Assembly (NCBI GenBank): GCA_963812415.1
Contig: CAWEVH010000043.1
Location: 248,001 to 312,000, forward strand
DNA length: 64,000 bases
Source of the DNA: JACVRW01 sp963812415
Lineage (GTDB): Bacteria > Actinomycetota > Thermoleophilia > Solirubrobacterales > Thermoleophilaceae
Direction: 5' to 3'
In this document: positions 28,206 to 37,909 of the stretch, piece after piece
How positions within the stretch are numbered: the first letter of the stretch is position 1
Layout of the letters: each line of letters begins with the position of its first letter
Made by a program: the position numbers and the translations under genes
Notes under the pieces: generated by a model
What the model was told of the DNA's origin: nothing
The model's database searches: none
Seen by the model: only the letters and a program-made list of their open reading frames with translations

Positions 28206-29154
28206 ATGGCGACCGGACAGAGAGTGGTGGTGGCTTGCGCGCTCCCGACGCTGGGGCTCGACCTGCTGCGGCAGCGGTGCGTCGTGGAAGCCGGCGGCTG
28301 GCGGCCGGATCGAAGCTGGCTCCAGCAGCACGTGCCGGGCGCCGTGGCGCTCGTGACCGACCCAAGCGTCCCCGTCGATGCCGAGCTCCTCGACCTTGCC
28401 GGTGGGTCCGTGAAGGTGGTTGCCAACTTCGCGGTCGGCTACGACAACCTCGACCTCGACGCCATCCGCGAGCGAGGTATCCGAGCCACCAACACGCCGG
28501 ACGTGCTCACGGGCGCCACCGCGGAGCTCGCGGTCGCGCTCCTGCTGGCAGCGGCACGACGGATCGCCGAGGCCGACGCGCTCGTCCGCGCCGGCCGCTG
28601 GCCGGCTGAGGAGGCGCTCCTCGGGCGCGAGCTCGCCGGCGCGACCGTCGGCCTGGTGGGATTCGGACGCATCGCCCAGCGCGTTGCGGAGCTTCTTCGC
28701 GGGTTCGAGGTACGGCTGCTGTTCGCCTCGCGCTCAGAGCCCCGCCAGCGACACGGCGCCGAGCGCTGCGAGCTCGATGACCTCTTGGCCGGCTCGGACT
28801 TCGTGAGCGTCCACGTGCCGCTCACGGCCGAGACGCGACACCTGATCGACGCGACCCGCCTGGCCCGAGATGAGGCGCGGGGCGATCCTGGTGAACACGA
28901 GCCGCGGCGCCGTGGTCGACACGGAGGCGCTGATAGACGCCTTACGCTCCGGCCACCTCGGGGCAGCCGGCCTGGATGTCTACGAGGACGAGCCGCATGT
29001 TCCGGCCGAGCTGCTCGAGCTGCCAAACACGGTGCTGCTCCCCCACGTCGGCTCGGCGACGAGCGCCACGAGAGACGCCATGGCACAGCTCTGCGTCGAG
29101 AACGTGATCGCCGTCCTCGATGGGCGCGAGCCGCCCGCCCGCTGGTTTAGCTGA
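28206..29154 (+). CDS. D-2-hydroxyacid dehydrogenase (glyoxylate/hydroxypyruvate reductase type; frameshifted)
   Basis: A NAD(P)H-dependent reductase of 2-oxoacids. The substrate part begins MATGQRVVVACALPTLGLDLL and includes VKVVANFAVGYDNLDLDA. The Rossmann motif is GATVGLVGFGRIAQRVAELL. Catalytic residues are the Arg in LVNTSRGAVVD, Glu in LDVYEDEPHVP and His in LLPHVGSATS. One frameshift near 28868 separates RLA from MRRGAILV, and removing one base restores a continuous frame. It is divergent from the helicase gene. Confidence 0.87.
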
Positions 29155-29340
29155 TGTGGGTTGGCGCTTCGCCAGGGCGGCGTCGGGCATTCGTACTGCG
29201 TTGACCCCACATGATGGGGTGAAGTCAGGACAAACCCGCTTCATTCTTCTGCCCGGGTGGCGACGCGGGCGAACCACGGCCGCGTCCAGCCCCCTGCCGT
29301 CGTTCAGGCCGCGGCAGCCCGGCGCGCCGCGTCAACCCAT
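29155..29340. other. Intergenic region with a small hairpin
   Basis: This gap lies between two convergent genes. It holds a 6-bp stem, ACCCCA-CATGA-TGGGGT (29204-29220), without a T-tract. I see no gene and no RNA match. Confidence 0.35.
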
Positions 29341-30222
29341 CTAGGCCGGATGACCCACGGCGAATCGGCGTTGAAAGACGAGCGTCAGCGTGCCCGCAAC
29401 CAGGAGGAGGGCGATATTGACCCCGAGGACGGCCAGTGCACCCAGGGCCTCGCTCGGCTCCCCTACGCCTGCGGCGACCCCGAGATAGGCCGCGGCCGGG
29501 ATCGTGGTGATCGAGATGGCCACCCCCACGGCCGAGCTCGCCCGCGTTTCCTGGGCGAGCATTCCGGCGACCCCCGCCGCGAGCGCCACTCCGATGGTCG
29601 CGTCGTTCACGGTCGTCAGTCCGGAGAGAGCGGACTCGCCGACCACGAAATCGGATGGAAGGAGATCGAGTGCGTCGAGGAGCGCCCCGAGCAGCGCCGC
29701 CGTCAGGCACGTCGCCCCCATTCCCACGGCCAACGTCACGAGCGCGCGGCGGACGAGCACGCCGCGGCGACTCGCCAAGCCGACGCAGGCCGCGGTGATC
29801 GGCAGTAGGTCGGGGCTGACCGCCATCGCACCGACGATCAGGATCTCGTTCGCCTCGATCACGCCAAAGGCCGCGATGACGCCGGCGGCGACCATGAAGA
29901 CGAGATAGCGCGCGACCGGCCGGGCGTTCGCCCGGGCCCGTCCGAGCACGTCGGCCCAGATGAGGCTCGCGGAGCGTCCGGGCCGGATTGGGCCGATCTC
30001 GTCGAGCCGGGCGAGCATGATGTCGTCCTCGTGCACCCCGCTGTTGACGAGCAGCTCGAGCACACTGTCCGCCCGCTCGGCGGAGACCTCCGCGGTGAGC
30101 AGGACGTGGCCGGCACGCACGCCCTGCGCGAGCGCCACGTTCCGAGCCGCGCCGTGGTCCTCGAGCCCCTCGCCGATCTTCGTGAGCGAGTCGGCAGGAC
30201 CGTAGACCCTGAGGTGGAGCAT
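29341..30222 (-). CDS. DUF389 membrane protein
   Basis: A 293-residue protein. The N-terminal soluble domain (about 80 residues, beginning MLHLRVYGPADSLTKIGEGL) resembles a ferredoxin-like regulatory fold. It is followed by about six to seven membrane helices with NEILIVGAMAVSPDLLPITA and LTTVNDATIGVALAAG, as in DUF389 proteins. The function of the family is not established. It is three bases downstream of the cyclase-family gene on the same strand, so the two are probably co-transcribed. Confidence 0.8.
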   Translation of the reverse strand: MLHLRVYGPADSLTKIGEGLEDHGAARNVALAQGVRAGHVLLTAEVSAERADSVLELLVNSGVHEDDIMLARLDEIGPIRPGRSASLIWADVLGRARANARPVARYLVFMVAAGVIAAFGVIEANEILIVGAMAVSPDLLPITAACVGLASRRGVLVRRALVTLAVGMGATCLTAALLGALLDALDLLPSDFVVGESALSGLTTVNDATIGVALAAGVAGMLAQETRASSAVGVAISITTIPAAAYLGVAAGVGEPSEALGALAVLGVNIALLLVAGTLTLVFQRRFAVGHPA

Positions 30223-30225
30223 TCT

Positions 30226-31152
30226 TCAGAGAATCGCCGTCGGATTGATCGGGGAACCGGTGCCGCCGTCTATCCGCAACGGAGCGGCGGCGAACAGGAA
30301 CTCCCACCGGCCGACGGCCTCGCAGTAGCGCGTGAGGTCCTCGAACTGGAGGTAGTCCAGGAGGTGGACGCCCATAGCGTTGAGCGCGAGGACGTGAATC
30401 GGGAACGCCACCCCTTCCGTCGTGCTCGGAGCGGTGTCGCTGTTGCCGTCCGACCCGAGCGCGGCGATGCGACGGTCCGCGAGAAAGGTCGCGACCGTGG
30501 GGTGCAGACCCGCCTTCGCCCGCTGCGTGTCCCACGGTCCGAGCTCGGCCAGGCGCCGCGTGTGGCCCGTGCGGACGAGCAGGATGTCGCCGGGCCCCAC
30601 CTCGACCGCCTGGGTGCGCTCGGCCGCCTCGAGGTCCTCGCGCAGGATGTGCTCGCCGGGCTCGACCCAGGGCACGCCGCGCGCACGCGGCACGTCGAGA
30701 AGCACGCCGCGGCCGACGAGGCCGTCCCTCAGCATTTCGATCGTCCCCGCCTGCGCGCCCGTCGCGGTCACCGATCCCTCAGGAGCTCCGTCGAACAGGA
30801 GGCCGTCGAAGCCGACGTGACAGAAAGCGTCGATGTGGCTGTGCCCGTCGTTGTGGTAGTCGACGCCGACGTAGTCCTTGGCGAAACGGAGGGAACCGGA
30901 GCCGATGTCGACGTCGGGCAGCATCGTCATGTGATGGTCGGCGGGCTCGGGCACGTCGGCGCGCGCCTCGGTCTGGAGCGGTTGACTGAGCGTGATCGTG
31001 GTCCCGCTCTGTACGAGCCGGGCCGCCGCGAGGATCCGATCCGGGGTGAGATGGTTCAGGGCCCCTCGCTCTCCAACCTCGCCCCAGCGGCCCCAGTTGG
31101 AGACTGCGTCGAACAGCTCACGGAACTCCTTGGCCGTCATGTCCACGCCCAT
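30226..31152 (-). CDS. Cyclase family protein (kynurenine formamidase-like)
   Basis: A metal-dependent hydrolase-type protein of about 308 residues from ATG 31152 (MGVDMTAKEF). The metal-site region reads YHNDGHSHIDAFCH, a variant of the HxGTHxDxPxH signature. Other family stretches are WGEVGERGALNHLTPDRI, GDILLVRTGHTRR and HVLALNAMGVHLLDYL. Substrates of the family include N-formylkynurenine and cyclic amides or lactones, and none can be chosen here. It is divergent from zwf across an interval that has a perfect inverted repeat. Confidence 0.8.
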   Translation of the reverse strand: MGVDMTAKEFRELFDAVSNWGRWGEVGERGALNHLTPDRILAAARLVQSGTTITLSQPLQTEARADVPEPADHHMTMLPDVDIGSGSLRFAKDYVGVDYHNDGHSHIDAFCHVGFDGLLFDGAPEGSVTATGAQAGTIEMLRDGLVGRGVLLDVPRARGVPWVEPGEHILREDLEAAERTQAVEVGPGDILLVRTGHTRRLAELGPWDTQRAKAGLHPTVATFLADRRIAALGSDGNSDTAPSTTEGVAFPIHVLALNAMGVHLLDYLQFEDLTRYCEAVGRWEFLFAAAPLRIDGGTGSPINPTAIL

Positions 31153-31195
31153 GTCAGTGCGCGCAGCGTACGGGTCGTCCCGGCTGGTGGTCCGA

Positions 31196-31214
31196 ATCAC
31201 CCGAACCGGGTGAT
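31196..31214. promoter_or_regulatory. Operator-like inverted repeat between cyclase gene and zwf
   Basis: ATCACCCG-AAC-CGGGTGAT is a perfect repeat with 8-base arms and a 3-base centre. It is midway in the 118-bp divergent promoter region, so one dimeric regulator could control both the cyclase/DUF389 pair and the zwf-cyd operon. No regulator gene is adjacent. Confidence 0.55.
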
Positions 31215-31270
31215 GCGATCGAGGGGCCGCCGCCAGACAATCCGCAGGCTTCCCCGAAGGAAGGTTGCCT

Positions 31271-32717
31271 ATGAGCACGGCGGTACGACCGGGCGAACGG
31301 ACCGGCGCGACTGAGGGCGAGACGGGCGCCGCCGCCCCCGCGGACGTGTTCGTCATCTTCGGCATCACCGGAGACCTCGCGAAGGTGATGACGTTCCACT
31401 CGCTGTACCGATTGGAGCGCCGCGGGTTGCTGGACTGCCCGATCGTCGGGGTGGCGGGCGACGACTGGACCGTGCAAGCAGCTGCGTGAGCACGCCCGCA
31501 CCTGCATTGCGGACTGTGGCGAGCAGATCGACGACGAGGTCTTCGAGCGTTTCGCCGCCCGGCTCTCGTATGTGGCGGGCGACTTCGGCGACGACGACAC
31601 CTACAGTCGAGTCGCGGCCGCGATGAAGGACGCGCGCAGCCCCGTGTTCTACCTCGAGATCCCGCCGTCGCTGTTCGGCATGACGATCAACGGGCTGGCG
31701 GGCGCGGGTTTGACGAAGTCGGCGCGCGTGGTGGTGGAGAAGCCCTTCGGGCACGACGTCGCGTCGGCGCGCGCGCTCAACGATGAGGTCCACGAGCACC
31801 TGGACGAGTCCCAGCTCTACCGGATCGACCACTTCCTGGGCAAGATGGGGTTGGGCGAGATCCTCTTCCTGCGGTTCGCGAACACGATGTTCGAGCCGAT
31901 CTGGAACCGCAACTACGTCTCGTGCGTGCAGATCACGATGGCGGAGGACTTCGGGGTCGAGGATCGCGGCCATTTCTACGATCCGGTCGGCGCCCTTCGT
32001 GACGTGGTCGTGAACCACCTCATGCAGGTGGTCGCAGCCGCCGCGATGGAACCCCCGGCCACAGGGGATGCGACGACGCTGAAGAACTCGATCGTCTCGG
32101 TCTTCCAGGCCATGCCCGCCGGCGACCCCGCCCACTACGTTCGTGGGCAGTACGACGGGTATCGCGAGATCGACGGCGTCGCCGCGGACTCGACGACGGA
32201 AACCTACGCCGCCCTGCGACTGGAGATCGATAACTGGCGTTGGTCCGGGGTCCCGTTCTTCATCCGCACCGGAAAGTGTCTGCCGATCACGCAGACGGAG
32301 CTGAGGCTGGTCTTCCAGCACCCGCCACGGCTTGGCTTCGGTGCCGTGGGGCCCGAGGGCCCCGTGCCGAACCAGCTCGTCGTCAAGCTGGACCCCACGA
32401 CTGGGATCAGGCTGCTTGTCGATGCCAAGCGCGCCGACGGCATGGAGCCCCAGCCGATCAACCTGGACATGGAATTCGCCCAGGAGGGGGGCGAGGGCGC
32501 GACGCCCTACGAGGTGCTTCTTCACGCCGCGATGATCGGCGACAGCAAGCGCTTCAAGCGACAGGACAGCGTCGAGGAATGCTGGCGAGTGATGCAGCCG
32601 CTCCTCGACGCGCCTCCGCCCGTGCATGGGTACGCGAAGGGATCCTGGGGCCCGACGGCGGCCGATGACCTCGTCCGCGGCCACGGGGGCTGGCACGGGC
32701 CGTGGGTGGCGTCGTGA
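31271..32717 (+). CDS. zwf: Glucose-6-phosphate dehydrogenase (frameshifted)
   Basis: This oxidises glucose 6-phosphate with NAD(P) to 6-phosphogluconolactone. The nucleotide-binding loop is FVIFGITGDLAKVM, a variant of GASGDLA. The substrate signature RIDHFLGKMGLGE includes the catalytic-site His and Lys. VVVEKPFGHD, IRTGKCLP and the C-terminal WGPTAADDL are typical. Length is about 482 residues. One extra base near 31474 splits the frame after DDWTV. ATG 31271 is preceded by AGGAAGG. First gene of a six-gene overlapping operon. Confidence 0.9.
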
Positions 32718-34304
32718 GCTCCTACGACGTGATCGTGATCGGAAGCGGCGCCGGCGGCGGCACGCTCGTGCACCGCCTCGCCGCGTCCGGCAAGCGCATC
32801 CTGCTCCTGGAGCGCGGGGACTGGCTGCCGCGCGAGCCCGCACAACTGGTCGGCTGCCGACGTGTTCATCGACAACCGCTACATCTCGGAGGACACCTGG
32901 TACGACGCGGAGACCGCCAAGGCCTTCCAGCCTCAGGTGCACTACTTCGTCGGCGGCGCCACGAAGCTCTACGGCGCGGCGCTCTACCGCCTACGCAAGG
33001 AGGACTTCGGCGAGCTGCGCCACCACGACGGCATCTCTCCCGCCTGGCCCATCGGCTACGACGAGCTGGAGCCCTACTACACGCAGGCCGAGCAGCTCTA
33101 CCAGGTCCACGGAGCGCGCGGCGAGGATCCGACCGAGCCGCCGGCGAGCGCGCCCTACCCCTTCCCGGCTGTGTCCCACGAGCCGCGCATCCAGCAGCTC
33201 GCCGAGGACCTCGCCGCCGCCGGTCACCATCCCTTCCACGCGCCCTGCGGGGTCATGCTGGACGAGGCCGACATGGCCTACAGCAGCTGCGTCCGCTGTC
33301 CGACGTGCGACGGCTTCCCGTGCCTCGTGCACGCCAAATCCGACGCGGAGGTGCTGGCGGTGCGACCGGCGCTCGAGCACTCCAATGTCACCCTGCTGAG
33401 AAACGCCCGGGCCGTGGCACTCCACACCAACCCGGCCGGCACCGGCGTGACCGAGGTCGCGGTCGAACGCGACGGCAGCACCGAGACCTTCAGCGCGGAC
33501 ATCGTCGTGGTGTCCTGCGGAGCGGCCAACTCGGCCAAGCTGCTGCTGGCGTCGGCTACCGACAAGCATCCGAACGGCCTCTCGAACCGATCCGACCAGC
33601 TCGGGCGCAACTACACGTTCCACAACAGCCAGGCGGTGCTCGCCCTCTCCAAGGAGGAGAACCCGACGGTCTTCCAGAAGACCCTCGGCCTGAACGACTT
33701 CTACTTCGGCAGCGACGACTACGACTACCCGCTGGGGAACATCCAGATGGTCGGCAAGTCGCAGGCCGACATGTATCGCGGCGAGAAGCCGCTCGAGACC
33801 AAGCTGGCCCCCCACCGCACGCTCGAGAGCATGGCCCGCCACGCGGTCGACTTCTGGCTGTCGACCGAGGACCTTCCGCGGCCAGAGAACCGGGTGACCC
33901 TGGATCGCGACGGGAACGTGCGGCTGAGCTACACGCAGACGAATCACGAGTCAGCGAAGCGGCTCTACCAGGCGCTCAAGGGGCTGCTGGCGCACACCGG
34001 GATGCATCCGGACCACCTCGTGCACCGCAACGCCTACCTCAAGACCGAGATCCCGGTCGCGGGCTGCGCCCACCAGGCCGGTACCTGCCGCTTCGGCACC
34101 GACCCCGAGGCGTCGGTGCTCAATAGCGACTGCCGGGCACACGAGCTCGACAACCTCTACGTCGTCGACACGAGCTTCTTCCCCAGCATCGGGGCGGTCA
34201 ACCCGGCCCTCACCGCGATGGCCAACGCTCTCCGGGTCGGTGACCATCTACTCGATCGGCTCGGTGCGAAGAGCTCGGGAACCGAGCCCGCCCATGCCGC
34301 CTGA
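32714..34304 (+). CDS. GMC family FAD-dependent oxidoreductase (frameshifted)
   Basis: A choline/glucose-dehydrogenase-type flavoenzyme of about 530 residues. The ADP-binding motif is YDVIVIGSGAGGGTLVHRLA at the N-terminus. The body contains HYFVGGATKLYGAALYRLRK (flavin attachment region), the cysteine-rich SSCVRCPTCDGFPC, CAHQAGTCRFGTDP and VDTSFFPSIGAVNPALT, with the catalytic His/Asn region. Near 32841 an extra C breaks the frame; removing it gives REPHNWSA. GTG 32714 overlaps the zwf stop (GTGA). No signal peptide is seen, so it acts in the cytoplasm. The sugar or alcohol substrate is unknown. Confidence 0.87.
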
Positions 34305-35619
34305 CGCCGAAGCTACCGGGCGGCGCCGGGTCGTGATCGTCGGCGGCGGATTCGGCGGACTGGCCGCTGCGCTCAAGCTGCGCCACGCCGACGTCGACGT
34401 GACGATCGTCGACCGCATGAACCACCACCTCTTCCAGCCGCTCCTGTACCAGGTGGCGGCGGGCGCGCTGGCCCCGAGCGACTGCGCCGCGCCGATCCGA
34501 CCGGCTCTGAAAAAGGGCTCCAACACCAGCTTCCTGATGACCGAGGTGACCGACGTGGACGCCGAGCGGCGCCAGGTGGTTCTCGATCGTGGCGACCGCC
34601 TCCCCTACGACAGCCTCATCGTCGCGTGCGGCGCGCAGACGTCCTACTTCGGCCACGACGAGTGGAAGGACGTCTCGTGCGGTCTCAAGACGCTCGCGGA
34701 CGCGGTCGACCTGCGCAAGCGCTTCTACGGTGCCTTCGAGGAGGCCGAGCGTACCGACGACGCCGCAGCGCGCGCCGAATGGCTGACGTTCGTCGTCATC
34801 GGCGGCGGGCCCACGGGCGTGGAGGTGGCGGGCGAGCTGGCGATCACCGCCGACACGATGAAGCGCCAGTTCCGCGGAATCGACCCGGGCGACGCCCAAG
34901 TGATCCTGCTCGACGCGGGCGAGCGCGTGGTCTCCGCGTTCAGTGAGAGGCTCTCGGGGAAGGTCGCTCAGCAGCTCGCCGAGCTCGGCGTGACCGTTCG
35001 CGAGGGGGCACGTGCCACCGCCATCGACGCGCGCGGCGTGTCGATCGAGATCGGCGGAGCGACAGAGCGGATCGACACCAGAACGGTCATCTGGGCCGCC
35101 GGCGTCCACGCCGTCCCGCTCACCGGCGCCATCGCTAGCGCGACCGGTGCGAGCACCGACCGCGGCGGGCGCGTCGAGGTCAATCCTGACCTGACGGTCC
35201 CTGGCCACTCCGAGATCTCGGTGATCGGGGACGCCGCCTCTCTCGAGGGACCGGGCGGCAAGCCCCTTCCCGGGCTCGCGACGGTTGCCATCCAGCAAGC
35301 CCACCATGTCGCCAAGGGGATCGCCGAGGGCCGGCCCGGGGCCTCCACGCCGTTCAAGTACTTCGACAAGGGCGCCCTCGCCGTCGTCGGCAAGGGGAAG
35401 GCTGTGTGTGAGATCCGCGGGCGTGAGCTGTGGGGCCGGCCCGCCTTCTTCACCTACCTCGGAGTGCACCTCTACTACCTCGGCGGCCAGACCGGCCGTC
35501 GGGTCGAGGTGCTCCTCAGGTGGATCGGGACTCGCTTCGGCGAGCGCCGGAGCGCCCTGATCGAGGGCGAGCTCGCGAGCGTCGAGCGGGAGTCGCCCCC
35601 GGCGCAAGCCGTTCGATGA
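34294..35619 (+). CDS. ndh: Type II NADH dehydrogenase-like FAD oxidoreductase
   Basis: A membrane-associated NADH:quinone oxidoreductase of about 441 residues from ATG 34294, without proton pumping. FAD motif RRVVIVGGGFGGLAAALKL is followed by HHLFQPLLYQVAAGALAP, a hallmark of NDH-2. The NAD motif is FVVIGGGPTGVEVAGELA. VIGDAASLEG and VAIQQAHHVAKGI lie in the FAD/quinone region, and the C-terminal amphipathic part (FFTYLGVHLYYLGGQTGRRV) fits membrane attachment. It overlaps the GMC gene by 11 bases and galM by an ATGA. Confidence 0.9.
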   Translation: MPPDAEATGRRRVVIVGGGFGGLAAALKLRHADVDVTIVDRMNHHLFQPLLYQVAAGALAPSDCAAPIRPALKKGSNTSFLMTEVTDVDAERRQVVLDRGDRLPYDSLIVACGAQTSYFGHDEWKDVSCGLKTLADAVDLRKRFYGAFEEAERTDDAAARAEWLTFVVIGGGPTGVEVAGELAITADTMKRQFRGIDPGDAQVILLDAGERVVSAFSERLSGKVAQQLAELGVTVREGARATAIDARGVSIEIGGATERIDTRTVIWAAGVHAVPLTGAIASATGASTDRGGRVEVNPDLTVPGHSEISVIGDAASLEGPGGKPLPGLATVAIQQAHHVAKGIAEGRPGASTPFKYFDKGALAVVGKGKAVCEIRGRELWGRPAFFTYLGVHLYYLGGQTGRRVEVLLRWIGTRFGERRSALIEGELASVERESPPAQAVR

Positions 35620-36534
35620 CTCATGTCCCCCGGTCACCGTCCGGGCAGCAGATCGAGATCGCGCTCGGAGACCAACGGGCCATCGTCGTGGAGGTTGGTG
35701 GCGGACTCAGGGAGTACTCCGCGGCGGGCCGTGAGCTGCTTGACGGATACGGACGCCGACGAGATGAGCGGCTCGGGCCGGGGGCAGGTGCTGATCCCGT
35801 GGCCGAACAGGATCAAGGACGGCAGCTACGAGTTCGATGGACAGCTCCACCAGCTCGCGATCAACGACGTCGAGGAGCAGGACGCGATCCACGGCCTCGT
35901 GCGTTGGGCCGCCTGGCACGTGGGCGAGCGCGAGTCGCACCGGGTCCTGATGCAGCACCGGATCCACCCCCAGCCCGGCTATCCCTTCTCGCTCGAGGTC
36001 GGCATCGAGTACTCGCTGTCGGACCGCGGCCTGCGGGTCACGACGACGGCCGTCAACGTGGGATCCGGACCGTGTCCGTATGGGTGCGGTGCCCACCCGT
36101 ACCTGAGGGCGGGCACCCAGCCTGTCGACTCCGCGATGCTGCGCGCACCCGGGCGAACCGTCCTCGTCTCGGACGAGCGAGGCATCCCGGTCCGCTCGGA
36201 GGCGGTCGAGGGGACCGAGTTCGACTTCCGCCGGCCGAGGCCGATCGCCACGACCAGGCTGGACAACGCCTTCACCGACCTCGAGCGCGACGGGGACGGT
36301 CTCGCTCGCGTCTCGCTCAACGGCCCGGAGGGCGACCTGACGCTTTGGGTCGACGAGGCCTACACGTACCTGATGCTGTTCACCGGCGACCCCCTTCCCG
36401 ACGTCGACCGGCGCAGCCTCGCGATCGAGCCGATGACATGCCCCCCGAACGCGTTCCGGACGGGCGAGGACCTGATCCGCCTGGAGGCGGGCCAGTCCTT
36501 CACGAGCATCTGGGGGATAGAGATTGGTCCCTGA
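35616..36534 (+). CDS. galM: Aldose 1-epimerase (frameshifted)
   Basis: Mutarotase that interconverts alpha and beta sugar anomers. It starts MTHVPRSPSGQQIEIALGDQ. Family residues are NRIKDGSYEFDGQLHQLAIN, His in AIHGLVRWAAW, His in YGCGAHPYLRAG and the catalytic Glu in LAIEPMTCPPNAF. An extra G near 35750 breaks the frame; removing it gives DGYDADEMSGSG. It is probably about 305 residues. The presence of an epimerase between oxidoreductases suggests that the operon's oxidase acts on one sugar anomer. Confidence 0.85.
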
Positions 36535-37909
36535 TCTCTTCCCGCTGGCCGCCGACCTCAGCGCCGCGCGCAGCCAGATGGCGTTCACGCTCGGCTTCCA
36601 CATCATCCTGGCGTGCATCGGCGTCGCCTTCCCGGCGATCATCCTCATCGCCAACTACCTGGGGCTGAAGCGAGGCGACGCCGTCGCCCTCGACCTGGCC
36701 CGGCGCTGGTCGAAGGTGGCGGCGGTGACGTTCGTGGTCGGCGCCATCACGGGCACGGTGCTGTCGTTCGAGATGGGCCTCCTGTGGCCGGAGTTCATGC
36801 GCCGCTTCGGCGATGTCTTCGGGCTGCCATTCGCGCTCGAGGGGATCTTCTTCTTCACCGAGGCGATCTTCATCGCCATCTACATCTACGGCTGGAAGCA
36901 CCTGTCCGGGTGGGCGCATTTCTGGACCGGCGTTCCCGTGGTGCTCGCTGGGCTCGGGGGTGCGTGGTCGGTCGTGGCGGCGAACTCGTGGATGAACCAG
37001 CCGGACGGGTTCAAGCTCGCGTCCGACGGGACCGTGACCGACGTGAACGCGCTGGACGCGTTCTTCAACGGAGCGGTGGCGTACGAGGCGCCGCACATGA
37101 TCCTGGCCGCCTACATCGTGACCGGCTTCCTCGTCGCGTCGGTCTATGCCGTCGGCATGCTGCGCGGCCGGCGGGACCGCCACCATCGGCTCGGACTGCT
37201 GATCCCGTTCACGGTCGCGGCTATCGCGACGCCGATCCAGTTCGCGGTGGGCGATACCGCCGCCCGCTCGATCGCCAAGGACCAGCCGATCAAGTTCGCC
37301 GCCATGGAGTGCGTGCAGGAGACCGCCACGCACGTGACCGAGTACCTCGGCGGGGTCTGCACCTCGGAGGGCGTGAAGGGCGGCATCGGGATCCCCGGCC
37401 TCGACTCGTGGCTCGTCGGGTTCAGCACCGACACCAAGGTGATCGGGCTCGACTCCGTGCCCCCCGACGACCGCCCGCCCGCCAACACCCTGCTCCACCT
37501 GGCGTTCGACGCGATGGTCGGCATCTGCTCCGCCCTGATCGCGCTCGGCGCCTGGCTCGGAATCGCCTGGTGGCGCCGACGCGACATACCCAAGACGAAA
37601 TGGTTCCTGCGCGCCACGGCCGTGTCGGGACTGGCGGCCATAGTGGCGCTCGAGTGCGGCTGGATCGTGACGGAGGTGGGGCGCCAGCCGTGGATCGTCT
37701 ACGAGGTGATGCGCACCGAGGACGCGGTGACCCAGGCGGACGGCGTCTGGGTGAGCCTGGGCGTCGTGCTGGTCCTCTACACGGCGCTCGGGATCGCCAC
37801 GGTGATGGTGCTGCGCGCGATGGCGCGCCGCTGGCGGAGCGCCGATGATGTGGACGTCCCGTACGGACCGCGCCCGACCTCGAGCGAACCTCCCGAGGCG
37901 CCGGTGTGA
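36524..37909 (+). CDS. cydA: Cytochrome bd-type ubiquinol oxidase subunit I
   Basis: A 461-residue membrane protein with about nine helices. It oxidises quinol and reduces oxygen. The first helix region AARSQMAFTLGFHIILACIG carries the heme b595-ligand His (near residue 26). Family stretches are FALEGIFFFTEAIFIAIYIY, WSVVAANSWMNQPDGF, AAMECVQETATH and GWIVTEVGRQPWIVYE. The loop after GRQPW is short, the cyanide-insensitive (CIO)/short-Q-loop type. The start is TTG 36524, overlapping galM by 11 bases. Confidence 0.93.
   Translation: MVPDLFPLAADLSAARSQMAFTLGFHIILACIGVAFPAIILIANYLGLKRGDAVALDLARRWSKVAAVTFVVGAITGTVLSFEMGLLWPEFMRRFGDVFGLPFALEGIFFFTEAIFIAIYIYGWKHLSGWAHFWTGVPVVLAGLGGAWSVVAANSWMNQPDGFKLASDGTVTDVNALDAFFNGAVAYEAPHMILAAYIVTGFLVASVYAVGMLRGRRDRHHRLGLLIPFTVAAIATPIQFAVGDTAARSIAKDQPIKFAAMECVQETATHVTEYLGGVCTSEGVKGGIGIPGLDSWLVGFSTDTKVIGLDSVPPDDRPPANTLLHLAFDAMVGICSALIALGAWLGIAWWRRRDIPKTKWFLRATAVSGLAAIVALECGWIVTEVGRQPWIVYEVMRTEDAVTQADGVWVSLGVVLVLYTALGIATVMVLRAMARRWRSADDVDVPYGPRPTSSEPPEAPV

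Noticed and set aside
25869..29150. A 1,093-codon open frame on the plus strand
   Set aside because: Most of it is antisense to the SNF2 helicase. Only the part from 28206 is real, where it coincides with the hydroxyacid dehydrogenase.
32714..34304. GMC enzyme as an exported dehydrogenase
   Set aside because: The N-terminus goes straight into the FAD-binding strand without a signal peptide or Tat motif, so it was placed in the cytoplasm.
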